From assembly GCA_035513295.1 (NCBI GenBank), contig DATKCH010000021.1, forward strand, positions 1-31,327: a stretch of DNA of 31,327 bases, in the 5' to 3' direction. The notes below the pieces were generated by a model. The model saw only the letters and a program-made list of their open reading frames with translations. It was not told the origin of the DNA and did no database searches. Positions 7,583 to 15,462 of the stretch are shown one piece after another (within the stretch, counting starts at the first letter, position 1; every line of letters starts with the position of its first letter). The stretch is from DATHRK01 sp035513295. GTDB lineage: Bacteria > Gemmatimonadota > Gemmatimonadetes > Longimicrobiales > RSA9. Made by a program: the position numbers and the translations under genes.

Positions 7583-7606
7583 ATGGTCGGAGCTGGCGGT
7601 GTCTGA
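7583..7606 (+). other. Possible 7-codon leader ORF overlapping the tolA start
   Basis: ATG at 7583 opens a frame reading MVGAGGV and stopping at TGA 7604-7606, which spans the GTG start of tolA at 7599 in another frame. A ribosome finishing it would sit on the tolA start. It has no good ribosome-binding site of its own (the SD-like sequence is 28 bases upstream, beyond the palindrome), so this may be chance. Confidence 0.2.
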
Positions 7607-8357
7607 ACGGAGTCGGGAGACGGAAGAGGCGGGGAGGACGGCGACCTTCGCGACGGGCCGCGCGCGCTACGCGCGTCCCGGCAAGGGCGCCGTGGTGGCT
7701 TCGATCCTCGCGCACGTCGGCGTCGTCGGCGGCGCCATCGTCGCCGCGTTGATGGCCGCGGACCCGCTGCCCGCGTTCGAGGTCTACCGCGTGGAGCTCG
7801 TATCGCCCCCCCCGGCAGAGGCCGGCCCGGACACTCCCTCGCCGCCCGAGCCGCAACCGGTCACGACGCCCGACCCGGTCGAGCCGGAGCCGGACCCGGA
7901 ACCGACGCCTGATCCCCCGGAGCCGGAGGAGCGCCCCCGGGAAGCGGCCCCCCCCGAACGGAGCCCGGAGCCGGAGCGACCACCCGAACCCGCCACGGGG
8001 CCGGAACCCGACCCTGAAAGCGCGGGCGGCGAGGACCTGGAGGTCCGTATCGACGGCAAGGACTTCGCCGATCCGGGCTATCTGGAGAACATCATTCGCC
8101 AGAACCGCCGGTACTTCCGTTGGACGGGCGACCCGGGCCTGAGGGCCTGCGTTTACTTCGAGATCCTGCGGGACGGGGGCACGCGCGGCATTCGCATCGT
8201 ACGCGGGTCGGGCAATTTCCGGTTCGACCTGGCGGCCCGCGGCGCGGTCGAGGCGGCGGGTTCGCGCAAGGCGTACGGGCCGCTCCCCGCGAACTGGCCG
8301 CACGAGCTCCTGCCCGTGCAGTTCTCGTTCTCATCGAACCGATTGGAAGCGTGTTGA
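7599..8357 (+). CDS. tolA: TolA/TonB-like envelope-spanning protein
   Basis: A 252-residue protein with the three-part layout of TolA and TonB. It has a short cytoplasmic N-terminus, one membrane helix at about residues 28-52 (GAVVASILAHVGVVGGAIVAALMA), a long Pro/Glu/Asp-rich periplasmic spacer (about 65-145, many EP and DP pairs) and a folded C-terminal domain (about 150-252). The C-terminal domain, with YLENIIRQNRRYFRW and VYFEILRDGGTRGIRIV, resembles the TonB/TolA C-terminal fold. Position between tolR and tolB makes the TolA role (transmitting TolQR energy to TolB-Pal) the best reading. The spacer is Pro-rich like TonB, not Ala/Lys-rich helical like E. coli TolA. Start: GTG at 7599 with GGAG just upstream. 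Confidence 0.82.
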   Translation: MSERSRETEEAGRTATFATGRARYARPGKGAVVASILAHVGVVGGAIVAALMAADPLPAFEVYRVELVSPPPAEAGPDTPSPPEPQPVTTPDPVEPEPDPEPTPDPPEPEERPREAAPPERSPEPERPPEPATGPEPDPESAGGEDLEVRIDGKDFADPGYLENIIRQNRRYFRWTGDPGLRACVYFEILRDGGTRGIRIVRGSGNFRFDLAARGAVEAAGSRKAYGPLPANWPHELLPVQFSFSSNRLEAC

Positions 8358-9700
8358 ATCCGACCCGCATCGGCATCAGCCTGCTGTACCTGACCACGCT
8401 GGCGCTGGCCGGCGTTCGCCCGGCGGGCGCCCAGGAGGACGACGTGCCCAGGGGCGTCACGCTGGGCCTCATCTACCAGTCCTCGCCGAGGGACCGGATC
8501 GCCGTCCGGCCGTTCGCCGCGCCTCCGGGCCTGGCGGCGGCCGCCCGGGACGCGCAGGAGATCGTCGAGCAGGACCTGGACTTCAGCGACAGGTACGAGC
8601 TGGTACGGGTCCCCGAGCGGCTGAGCGCGGGGCCGATAGACTACGGACCCTGGAACGACCTGGGGCTCGTGTACCTGGTGACCGGCGCTCTCGAGCCGGA
8701 CGGCGCCGGCGCGCTTCTCCGGATCACGCTCCACGACGTGGTCTACGGACGCATCCGCGAGATCCGCGCGTTCCGCGTTCCCATGTCCGACGAGCGCGGC
8801 TTCCGGCTGGCTACCCACACCGCCTCGGACGAGATCGTGCGCTGGACCACCGGCGAGCCCGGCGCCGCCGCCAGCCGCATCGCCGCGGTGCGCAAGCGCG
8901 CCGGGGAGTTCGAGCTGGTCCTGGTGGACTACGACGGCGCGTCGCTGGAGGTGATCGAGCGCTCCGACGGGCTATTGTACTCCCCCAACTGGTCTTTCGA
9001 CGGCGGGCGCATCGCTTATACCGTCCACGGCGGGCGCGGCTGGCAGCTCCGCGAACGATCGCTGAACGGCGGCACGAGCGTCCTCGACGACCGGCCGTTC
9101 CTGATCACGCCCGCGTACGCGCCGGACGGAGAGCAGATTTCCTTCGCCACCGCGCTCGGCGCCGACGTGCAGATCTTCCGCTACAACGCGCGCCGGCAGT
9201 GCTGCCTGACCCGCCAGGTGGCCGGACCGCGGGACGACCTGTCGCCGACCTGGTCACCGGACGGGCGTCGCATCGCGTTCCAGTCGAATCGCCTGGTTCA
9301 GCCACACATATTCGTCGCGAACGCCGACGGCGGGAACGCGGAACTGCTGTCCCCGTACGTGTACGATGAACCCGGCTACTACACCTCGCCGGACTGGTCC
9401 CCGGAGGGATCGTTGGTCGCGTTTCACGGTCGCTCCCGCGGGGAGTTCCAGATCATGGTAGCGAATGCCGATTCCCCTGGCGCCACCGTCCGGCAGATCA
9501 CCGCCGACGGGGTGAGCGAGGATCCGAGCTGGGCGCCGGACGGCCGTCACATCGTCTTTTCGGGCCGGCGCGGCGGGCGCCCGGGGCTCTACGTGGTCGA
9601 TTCGGTCACGGGTCGCATCCGTCCGCTCCTGCTGGGCGAGGGGTATCAGCTCGCGGACTGGAGTCCGCTTCTCGCCCGGGCGTCCGAGTTCGCGCCCTAG
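8351..9700 (+). CDS. tolB: TolB periplasmic beta-propeller protein
   Basis: TolB is a secreted propeller that binds Pal and is pulled off it by TolA. The start is GTG at 8351 (TTG at 8354 is equally possible), overlapping the tolA stop, and gives a signal peptide ending PAGAQ. Residues of about 30-165 form the N-terminal alpha/beta domain (IAVRPFAAPPG, LVYLVTGAL). The propeller follows with repeated blades, each with a W/Y-x-PDG motif: YSPNWSFDGGRIAY, TPAYAPDGEQISF, SPTWSPDGRRIAFQS, SPDWSPEGSLVAF and DPSWAPDGRHIVFSG. The 449-residue length is close to the family norm (about 430). The order tolA-tolB-pal is the classical one. It is followed by 141 bases of leader before pal. Confidence 0.95.
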   Translation: MLNPTRIGISLLYLTTLALAGVRPAGAQEDDVPRGVTLGLIYQSSPRDRIAVRPFAAPPGLAAAARDAQEIVEQDLDFSDRYELVRVPERLSAGPIDYGPWNDLGLVYLVTGALEPDGAGALLRITLHDVVYGRIREIRAFRVPMSDERGFRLATHTASDEIVRWTTGEPGAAASRIAAVRKRAGEFELVLVDYDGASLEVIERSDGLLYSPNWSFDGGRIAYTVHGGRGWQLRERSLNGGTSVLDDRPFLITPAYAPDGEQISFATALGADVQIFRYNARRQCCLTRQVAGPRDDLSPTWSPDGRRIAFQSNRLVQPHIFVANADGGNAELLSPYVYDEPGYYTSPDWSPEGSLVAFHGRSRGEFQIMVANADSPGATVRQITADGVSEDPSWAPDGRHIVFSGRRGGRPGLYVVDSVTGRIRPLLLGEGYQLADWSPLLARASEFAP

Positions 9701-9841
9701 GGTAACGGCGCGCGGACTCCTGCACCGATACACTGGGGGGAGAAGGGCACGGACGGACCGAGCGTGCGCCGCAGGCGGGGCGCGGGCATCGGAAGGGGGC
9801 GCTTGCCCCGGGGGATACACCATGGGGAGGGGATGACGCAG

Positions 9842-10411
9842 ATGTGGAAGAAGACTCTTTCGCTGGCGGCCTGGGCCGCCCTGGTCGTGGCGTGCGGCGG
9901 AAATCCCGAGCCGCCGGAACCGCTTCCGCAGCAGGGCGATGACGACGGCCAGCCGCGCACGGAGACGACCGACCGCACGTTCGGCGCGGGGGGCGCGGAG
10001 ATGGACGACGCCGCCCGTAGCGAGGCGGTGCGGCGGGCGACGGAAGACCTGACCGCGCCGGTCCACTTCGGCTACGACCAGTTCTCGATCGAACAGGAGG
10101 CCCGCGATCTGCTGCGCCGCAAGGCCGACGTCCTGCGCGCCAGCCCGCCGGTGCGCCTGCGCATCGAGGGCCACGCGGACGAGCGCGGGTCGATCGAGTA
10201 CAACCTGGCGCTTGGACTGCGCCGGGCGACCGCGGCCAGGGACTTCCTGACCAATTTCGGGGTCGAGGCCAGCAGACTCGAGGTCGTCAGCTTCGGTGAA
10301 GAGCAGCCGGCCGACCCCGGACGCGACGAGGCGGCGTACGCGCGCAACCGGCGCGCCGAGTTCGCTGTGACCGCGGGCAGCGACGCCATCCGGCCGCCGG
10401 GATCGCCGTGA
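9842..10411 (+). CDS. pal: Pal, peptidoglycan-associated lipoprotein
   Basis: Pal is an outer-membrane lipoprotein that holds peptidoglycan through an OmpA-like domain and cycles on and off TolB. I prefer the ATG at 9842, with GGGGAGGGG nine bases upstream; ATG at 9833 would sit inside that site. From 9842 the signal peptide ends in the lipobox LVVA-C, with Cys18 as the lipidated residue. A disordered linker (about 20-75) precedes the OmpA-like domain (about 80-185), which contains VHFGYDQFSI and the peptidoglycan-binding GHADERGSIEYNLALGLRRA. The 141-base region before the gene holds a small hairpin at 9796-9809 (GGGGC-GCTT-GCCCC) and no promoter I trust. The stop overlaps cpoB as GTGA. Confidence 0.95.
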   Translation: MWKKTLSLAAWAALVVACGGNPEPPEPLPQQGDDDGQPRTETTDRTFGAGGAEMDDAARSEAVRRATEDLTAPVHFGYDQFSIEQEARDLLRRKADVLRASPPVRLRIEGHADERGSIEYNLALGLRRATAARDFLTNFGVEASRLEVVSFGEEQPADPGRDEAAYARNRRAEFAVTAGSDAIRPPGSP

Positions 10412-11220
10412 GCGCGCACGCCGCACACCCGGGCGGGGAAAAGCGACCGCCCGGCGGCATCCGGCTCAGGGGCGTGGCCGTGACGCTCCTGGCCGCCGCG
10501 GCCCTGTCGGCGACCGGGTGCGCTACGAAGCGGGACGTGCGCGACCTGCGCGCGGAGATCCGGACCGTGATGGCGCGCCAGGACTCGATCCTGGTCATGC
10601 TCGGCGGCGAGCACCGCGCGTTGAGGGACTCGATCCGCGCCGTCGGCGGAGAGGTGGTCACCGCGCGCGGCGAACTGCGCAACCAGCTACTCGGGATGGA
10701 GCAGCAGCTCATCCAGATCCAAGAGCTCAGCGGACAGAGCCAGCGCCGGCTGAACCAGCTGCGCGAAGACATGGAGCGCCGGGGCGACGAGCCGCCCTCG
10801 CGCGACCCCTCGGAAACCGGGGGCGGGGCCGCGCCGTCCGGCGTGGAAGGCGACGACCTGTACATCGCCGGGACCGAGCAGCTGGACCGCGGCGCCTCGG
10901 AGACCGCGCGCCTCGCGTTCGAACAGCTGTTGCAGGAGAACCCCCAGCACCCGCGCGCTCCGGACGCGCAATACAACATCGGCGAGACCTACTACCAGGA
11001 GGGAAACCTGGACGCGGCGCTGGAGGCGCTCGATCGGGTGGTGCAGCTCTATCCCGATTCCCCGCGCGCGCCGGCGGCGCTGTACCGGGCCGGAGTGATC
11101 TCCGAAGAACGCGGAAACATCGCCGAGGCGCGGGGTTACTTCAACCGCGTCCTGTCCGGGTACCCGCGGTCGGAGCAGGCTCGGCTCGCGAGCGACAAGC
11201 TCCAGACCCTCTCACGCTGA
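10408..11220 (+). CDS. cpoB: CpoB/YbgF-like Tol-Pal coordinator (lipoprotein form)
   Basis: CpoB (YbgF) links Tol-Pal to septal peptidoglycan synthesis. The layout is typical: a coiled-coil N-terminal part (about residues 45-125, rich in heptads such as LRAEIRTVMARQDSI), a Pro/Gly linker, and TPR repeats near the C-terminus (about 150-270: DLYIAGTEQLDRG, AQYNIGETYYQEGN, ALYRAGVISEERGN). Unlike E. coli CpoB, which is a soluble periplasmic protein, this one has a lipobox, LSATG-C with Cys38, so it is probably membrane-anchored. The start is GTG at 10408, in GTGA overlap with pal; the cytoplasmic N-tail before the hydrophobic stretch is long, so a later start is possible. It is the last gene of the Tol cluster. 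Confidence 0.88.
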   Translation: MSAHAAHPGGEKRPPGGIRLRGVAVTLLAAAALSATGCATKRDVRDLRAEIRTVMARQDSILVMLGGEHRALRDSIRAVGGEVVTARGELRNQLLGMEQQLIQIQELSGQSQRRLNQLREDMERRGDEPPSRDPSETGGGAAPSGVEGDDLYIAGTEQLDRGASETARLAFEQLLQENPQHPRAPDAQYNIGETYYQEGNLDAALEALDRVVQLYPDSPRAPAALYRAGVISEERGNIAEARGYFNRVLSGYPRSEQARLASDKLQTLSR

Positions 11221-11229
11221 GCGAGGGCC

Positions 11230-11257
11230 CCGGGACCCGGCCTCGGCCGGACCCCGG
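11230..11257 (+). terminator. Stable hairpin between cpoB and nrdR
   Basis: CCGGG (11230-11234) pairs with CCCGG (11253-11257), and inside, after a 2x2 mismatch, CCGGCC pairs with GGCCGG around TC, with the inner pairs opening to form a loop. It sits just after the cpoB stop. No T-run follows, so it is a candidate GC-rich terminator or an RNA 3'-end structure separating the Tol cluster from nrdR. Confidence 0.35.
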
Positions 11258-11280
11258 CGTCACCCTGGAGCAACGAGCAG

Positions 11281-11778
11281 ATGCGCTGTCCCTTCTGTGC
11301 CGAAACCGAGGATCGCGTGGTCGACTCGCGCACCAGTCGCGAGGGCCGCGCGGTGCGTCGGCGTCGGGAGTGCCTGGCCTGCGAGCGGCGATTCACGACT
11401 TACGAGTACGTCGAGGAGCGGCCCCTCCAGGTGCTCAAGTCCGGGGGTACGTCCGAGCCGTACGATCGCGCCAAGCTGGTGCGCGCGCTCCGATTGCCGT
11501 GCGCGAAGCGCCCGGTGACCCTCGACGAGATCGAGGCGATGGTCGACTCCATCGAGGACGATCTGGAGGCGGCGGGGACGGGTCAGGTCGAGAGCCGGCG
11601 CATCGGCGAGCTCGTCATGGACCGGCTGCAGCAGCGCGATCACGTCGCCTACGTTCGCTTCGCTTCCGTGTACCGCGAGTTCGAGGATATCGACGCGTTT
11701 CGCGAGGAACTCGAGGAGCTCCGTTCGCGCCAGGCCATGGAGGCGCTCGAGGCCGACCAGGCGCGGCTGCCCCTCTGA
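11281..11778 (+). CDS. nrdR: NrdR, ribonucleotide reductase transcriptional repressor
   Basis: NrdR senses ATP/dATP and represses nrd genes by binding NrdR boxes. The 165-residue protein has the full family layout. The N-terminal zinc ribbon (residues 1-40) carries CPFC and CLAC as the two zinc-binding pairs, followed by the characteristic RRRRECLACERRFTTYE. The ATP-cone domain (about 45-135) starts at VLKSGGTSEPYDRAKL and contains VTLDEIEAMV, IGELVMDRL and VAYVRFASVYREFED. The start is ATG at 11281, with GGAG somewhat far upstream. tatC follows after 16 bases. No NrdR box or nrd gene was recognised in the window, so its targets must be elsewhere. Confidence 0.96.
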   Translation: MRCPFCAETEDRVVDSRTSREGRAVRRRRECLACERRFTTYEYVEERPLQVLKSGGTSEPYDRAKLVRALRLPCAKRPVTLDEIEAMVDSIEDDLEAAGTGQVESRRIGELVMDRLQQRDHVAYVRFASVYREFEDIDAFREELEELRSRQAMEALEADQARLPL

Positions 11779-11794
11779 GGAACCGGAGCCCACC

Positions 11795-12604
11795 ATGGCG
11801 CTCGTAGACAAACTTCGCGCGCGCGCGAGAGGCGCCGACCCGGACGCGATGCCGTTCCTGGATCACCTCGAGGAACTGCGCCGGCGGATCCTCTGGGTGC
11901 TGGCCGCGCTGATGGTCGGGTTCCTCATCGGCCTCCTGGTGGTAACGCGCTTCGACGTCCTTCAGCTGCTCATTGCGCCGATCCAGCCGCTGTTGGGCGA
12001 CACGAAGCTGAAGTACCTGAGTCCGACGGATCCGTTCTTCATCACCCTAAAGCTCGCCGCCGTGGTGGGGTTGCTGCTGGTCCTGCCCGTCGTCGTCTAT
12101 CACATCTGGGCGTTCTTCGCGCCGGCGTTGCTGCCGTCGGAACGGCGCGCGATCGTTCCGGCTCTCTATTTGGGCCTGGTGCTGTTCGCCGCCGGGGTCG
12201 CGCTCGCCTACTTCTTCGCCCTGCCCATCACCCTGCGCTTCACGATGGGATTCCAGGGGGACAGCCTGGAGCAGGCGATCGTCATCGGCCCGTACCTCGC
12301 GATCGTCGTGCGCCTGCTGCTCGCCTTCGGGGCGATCTTCGAGCTCCCCGTGGTCATGCTCGTGCTGGCCTCGCTGGGACTGGTATCCTCCCGGGCGCTG
12401 CGCGAGAAGAGGCGCTACGCCGTGGTGGCGATCGCGCTGGTGGCGAGTATCATCACCCCGGGAGACGTGGTGCTGCTGACGGTGTTCCTCATGGTCCCGC
12501 TGCTCCTGCTCTACGAGCTCAGCATCGCGCTGACCCGACTCGTCGAGCGGCGCCGCGTGGAGGCGGTCATGCCGGATCCGGAGCAGTGGATGGGGGCCTC
12601 GTGA
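11795..12604 (+). CDS. tatC: TatC, twin-arginine translocase receptor subunit
   Basis: TatC is the six-helix membrane receptor that binds twin-arginine signal peptides and, with TatA, exports folded proteins. The 269-residue protein has FLDHLEELRRRI in the N-terminal cytoplasmic region, the core element of the signal-peptide binding site, and SPTDPFFITLK in the first periplasmic loop. FFAPALLPSERR precedes the third helix and SIITPGD lies near the end, all family hallmarks. Six hydrophobic segments can be counted. The start is ATG at 11795, 16 bases after nrdR; its stop overlaps the next gene as GTGA. tatA is not adjacent: it lies 9.0 kb away at 21639. No tatB was found. Confidence 0.96.
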   Translation: MALVDKLRARARGADPDAMPFLDHLEELRRRILWVLAALMVGFLIGLLVVTRFDVLQLLIAPIQPLLGDTKLKYLSPTDPFFITLKLAAVVGLLLVLPVVVYHIWAFFAPALLPSERRAIVPALYLGLVLFAAGVALAYFFALPITLRFTMGFQGDSLEQAIVIGPYLAIVVRLLLAFGAIFELPVVMLVLASLGLVSSRALREKRRYAVVAIALVASIITPGDVVLLTVFLMVPLLLLYELSIALTRLVERRRVEAVMPDPEQWMGAS

Positions 12605-15462
12605 GACGCGCGCTCCTGGCGGCCTCGGCGCTCCTCTGGGCATCGAGCCCCGCGGACGCCCGCGCTCAGGGCGATCCGGCCGACACCACCGCCGCCGCCG
12701 CGGACACCCTCACTCCGGACACCGTCCTCACGCCGCGTCAGCGAGCGTTGGCTCGACTCCGGACGCTCGCCCCCGCGGACGGGGGGGTGGGAAGGGAGGA
12801 AGCGACGGACAGCGCGGATAGGGGTCGAGCGGGCATCCCCAGCCGGCGCGCAGGCGCGCAGGCTACGCCCATCGAGTACGACTCCATCATGCTCGAGCTG
12901 GCGGGGCTTCCCGGCTTCCGGGCGTTGGTGTACGCCGGCGAGGCGGCGTACCTCGACCTGGACAGCTCGCTCGTCCGCCTCACCGGGCCGGAGGCGCGCG
13001 TGGACCAGGACGGACGCGGCATGGAGGCCGATTCGCTGGTCGAATACGACCTGGACCGGCAGGTCGTGTGCGGCTACGGTGCCCCCACCTATACCGGCGG
13101 CGAGGACGCGCCCGTAACCTCCACCAGGGTCTGCTACAACGTCGAGCGGCGCCTCGGCGTCGCGTTGGACGCCCGGACCACTTTCCAGCAGAACGCCGAG
13201 TGGCGGGTCACGGGGAAGCAGATGTATCCCGTGGGCAGCTCGCGCGTCTTCGCGCACGACGCCGAGTTCACCTCCTGCGAGCTGGAGGCACCGCACTACC
13301 ACTTCGCCGCCCGCGAGGTGAAGATCGTGCGCGACTCGGTGCTCGTCGCCAGGGACGTCACGCTCAACTTCCAGGACGTGCCCGTCTTCTGGCTGCCGTT
13401 CATGGTGCAGAGCATGCGCGAGGGCCGGAAGAGCGGCTTCTTGACGCCCCGGTTCGGCCTGCAGGACGTCGCTCGGACCTCCACGGGCTATCGCAGGCGC
13501 ATCACCGACATCGGCTTCTACTGGGCGATGAGCGACTACCTCGGGACCGCCCTGGCGTTCGACTGGTTCGCCGACAACTACGTCGCGCTGCGAGGCGATT
13601 TCGAGTATCGCTGGTTGAGGCAGTTCCTGCAGGGCAACGCCGTCTACAAGCAGTTCTGGCGCGAGGAGGGAGGGCGCGAACTCACGCTGCGCAGCACCAA
13701 CTCGTGGCAGCCCGACGAGCGCACCACGGTCAGCGTGAACGCGAACTACGTGTCTTCGGAGGACTTCGTCCGGCGTAACACGTTCGACCCGCGCGAACTG
13801 AACCGGTCGATCCAGTCGAACGCGTCGCTGCGCAGGCGCTTCGACTGGGGCTCCTTCGACGTGAGCGGCGACCGGAAGCAGTATCTGGATGACGGCCGGG
13901 TCGAACTGACCGCGCCCAGCGCCGGGATCACGCTGTCGAACGTCGCGTTGTTCGGCTCTCCGTCGGGCTTCTCGGGGAGCTGGAACGGGGGCGTCCAGTT
14001 CCGGAACGTGGAGGTCGACATCGATGAGACCGCCGACCCCGCCGGCCGCGCGCAGGATCGCGAGACCCGCTCAGCCTCCGCGTCCAGCGCCTTCCGCTTC
14101 GGCGGCTTCTCGGTGGACCAGCGCTTCACCCTCAACCGGGTCACGCTCGCCGACCGCCTCGTCACCGTGTTCGCGACCGACACGCTGACACAGGACTCCA
14201 CCTTCACGCAGCCGGGCAGCTTCGAGGAGCGCGCGAGCTGGTCGGCCGGCCTCAACTACCAGCAGCGCCTGGTCGGTACGAGCACCTTGCGCCCGAGCCT
14301 GTCCCTGACGCAGGACTACCTGCGCGACGACAGCCTCGCGGTGGATCGCGTGGCCGGGCCGCTCCGGATGCAGTTCCGGGCGGACCTGGAATCGCCCATG
14401 TACGGGTTCTTCCCCGGCGTCGGCCCGTTCGGGCGCTTCCGCCACAAGCTCGCCCCGCGATTCGCCTATACCTACTCGCCGGCGCCGGAGCTGACGGCTT
14501 TGCAGGAGAGCGTCTTCGGCGTCTCGGCGGCCGGCCGCGAGCAGAACCGGATCGAGATCGGGCTGCAGCAGACGTTCGAGGCCAAATACCGGGACGAAGA
14601 CCTCGAACCATCCGAGGCTGCCCCCGAGGAGGCGATCCCCACGCCGGACGGCCCGTCGGCGGCTCCGGGGGAAGAACCGCTCAGGCTGCCGCAGGCGCGC
14701 AAGCTCATGCTCCTGTCGATCGCGACGAGCGCGATCGCCTACGATTTCGTGCAGGCGCGTGAGGGCGGCGACGGCCTCACGACCACCAGCATCTCGAACA
14801 GTTTCACCTCGGACCTGCTGCGCGGCCTCCAGTTCCAGACCACCCACGACCTGTTCCGACCGGACACGTCGGCGACCGGAGAGCCGGGCCGGACGTTGGA
14901 CCTTCATCTGAGCCGGATGACCGCCTCGTTCGGCGTGGACAACAACTTCTTCCTGTTTCGCTGGCTCGGCCTCGGGGACCGGCCGGACGAGGCGCGCGAG
15001 CGCGAGCGCCTGGAGGAGGCGGGGGTGGATGAGGGCGGCGAGATCGACGAGCTGGAGGAGGATACGCGGGCCGTCGACGACCGGCTGGCGCTGACGTCCG
15101 GTGGCTTCCGGGCGCCGCGCGCGACGGGTGGGATCGGCTCGTGGCGCGCGCAGCTCAACTACAGCCTGGACCGGCCGCGCGCCGCCCCGGACGCCGAGCG
15201 GCAGATGGTCAACGGCTCGGTGACGTTCCGCCCCACGCAGCAGTGGTCGGCTTCCTGGCAGACCGCTTACAACATCACCGAGAGCGCGTTCGCGAACCAC
15301 GTGTTGCGTCTCACGCGCGACCTGCACGACTGGGAGGCGAACTTCGACTTCGTGCGCACGCAGAACGGCAACTTCAGCTTCGAGTTCCGGGTGGCGTTGC
15401 GCGATCTGCGAGATCTCAAGCTGGACTACGAGCAGCGCAGCGATCCACGGAGGGACCAGTGA
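12601..15462 (+). CDS. lptD: LptD/OstA-like outer-membrane LPS-assembly barrel protein
   Basis: LptD inserts lipopolysaccharide into the outer leaflet of the outer membrane, together with LptE. The 953-residue protein begins at GTG 12601 (GTGA overlap with tatC) with a signal peptide ending in ADARA-Q. After a Pro/Thr-rich tract, residues of about 90-270 form the OstA-like jellyroll (AYLDLDSSLVRLTG, DARTTFQQ). The LptD signature is FTSCELEAPHYHFAARE followed by VPVFWLPFM and REGRKSGFLTPRFG. The rest looks like an outer-membrane beta-barrel with alternating aromatic strands, interrupted by two acidic inserts (14590-14695 and 14974-15087). Only three cysteines are present (157, 178, 226), all N-terminal, so the E. 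coli inter-domain disulfides cannot form. An OstA-type transporter for another lipid remains possible. Confidence 0.86.
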   Translation: MRRALLAASALLWASSPADARAQGDPADTTAAAADTLTPDTVLTPRQRALARLRTLAPADGGVGREEATDSADRGRAGIPSRRAGAQATPIEYDSIMLELAGLPGFRALVYAGEAAYLDLDSSLVRLTGPEARVDQDGRGMEADSLVEYDLDRQVVCGYGAPTYTGGEDAPVTSTRVCYNVERRLGVALDARTTFQQNAEWRVTGKQMYPVGSSRVFAHDAEFTSCELEAPHYHFAAREVKIVRDSVLVARDVTLNFQDVPVFWLPFMVQSMREGRKSGFLTPRFGLQDVARTSTGYRRRITDIGFYWAMSDYLGTALAFDWFADNYVALRGDFEYRWLRQFLQGNAVYKQFWREEGGRELTLRSTNSWQPDERTTVSVNANYVSSEDFVRRNTFDPRELNRSIQSNASLRRRFDWGSFDVSGDRKQYLDDGRVELTAPSAGITLSNVALFGSPSGFSGSWNGGVQFRNVEVDIDETADPAGRAQDRETRSASASSAFRFGGFSVDQRFTLNRVTLADRLVTVFATDTLTQDSTFTQPGSFEERASWSAGLNYQQRLVGTSTLRPSLSLTQDYLRDDSLAVDRVAGPLRMQFRADLESPMYGFFPGVGPFGRFRHKLAPRFAYTYSPAPELTALQESVFGVSAAGREQNRIEIGLQQTFEAKYRDEDLEPSEAAPEEAIPTPDGPSAAPGEEPLRLPQARKLMLLSIATSAIAYDFVQAREGGDGLTTTSISNSFTSDLLRGLQFQTTHDLFRPDTSATGEPGRTLDLHLSRMTASFGVDNNFFLFRWLGLGDRPDEARERERLEEAGVDEGGEIDELEEDTRAVDDRLALTSGGFRAPRATGGIGSWRAQLNYSLDRPRAAPDAERQMVNGSVTFRPTQQWSASWQTAYNITESAFANHVLRLTRDLHDWEANFDFVRTQNGNFSFEFRVALRDLRDLKLDYEQRSDPRRDQ

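Noticed and set aside
7790..8040. The EP/DP-rich stretch in tolA as a DNA repeat or CRISPR-like array
   Set aside because: The repeats are short, degenerate and in-frame, and they encode the expected extended periplasmic spacer; there are no regular spacers.
9701..9841. A promoter (TACACT at 9729) before pal
   Set aside because: No acceptable -35 is found 16-18 bases upstream, so it is probably chance.
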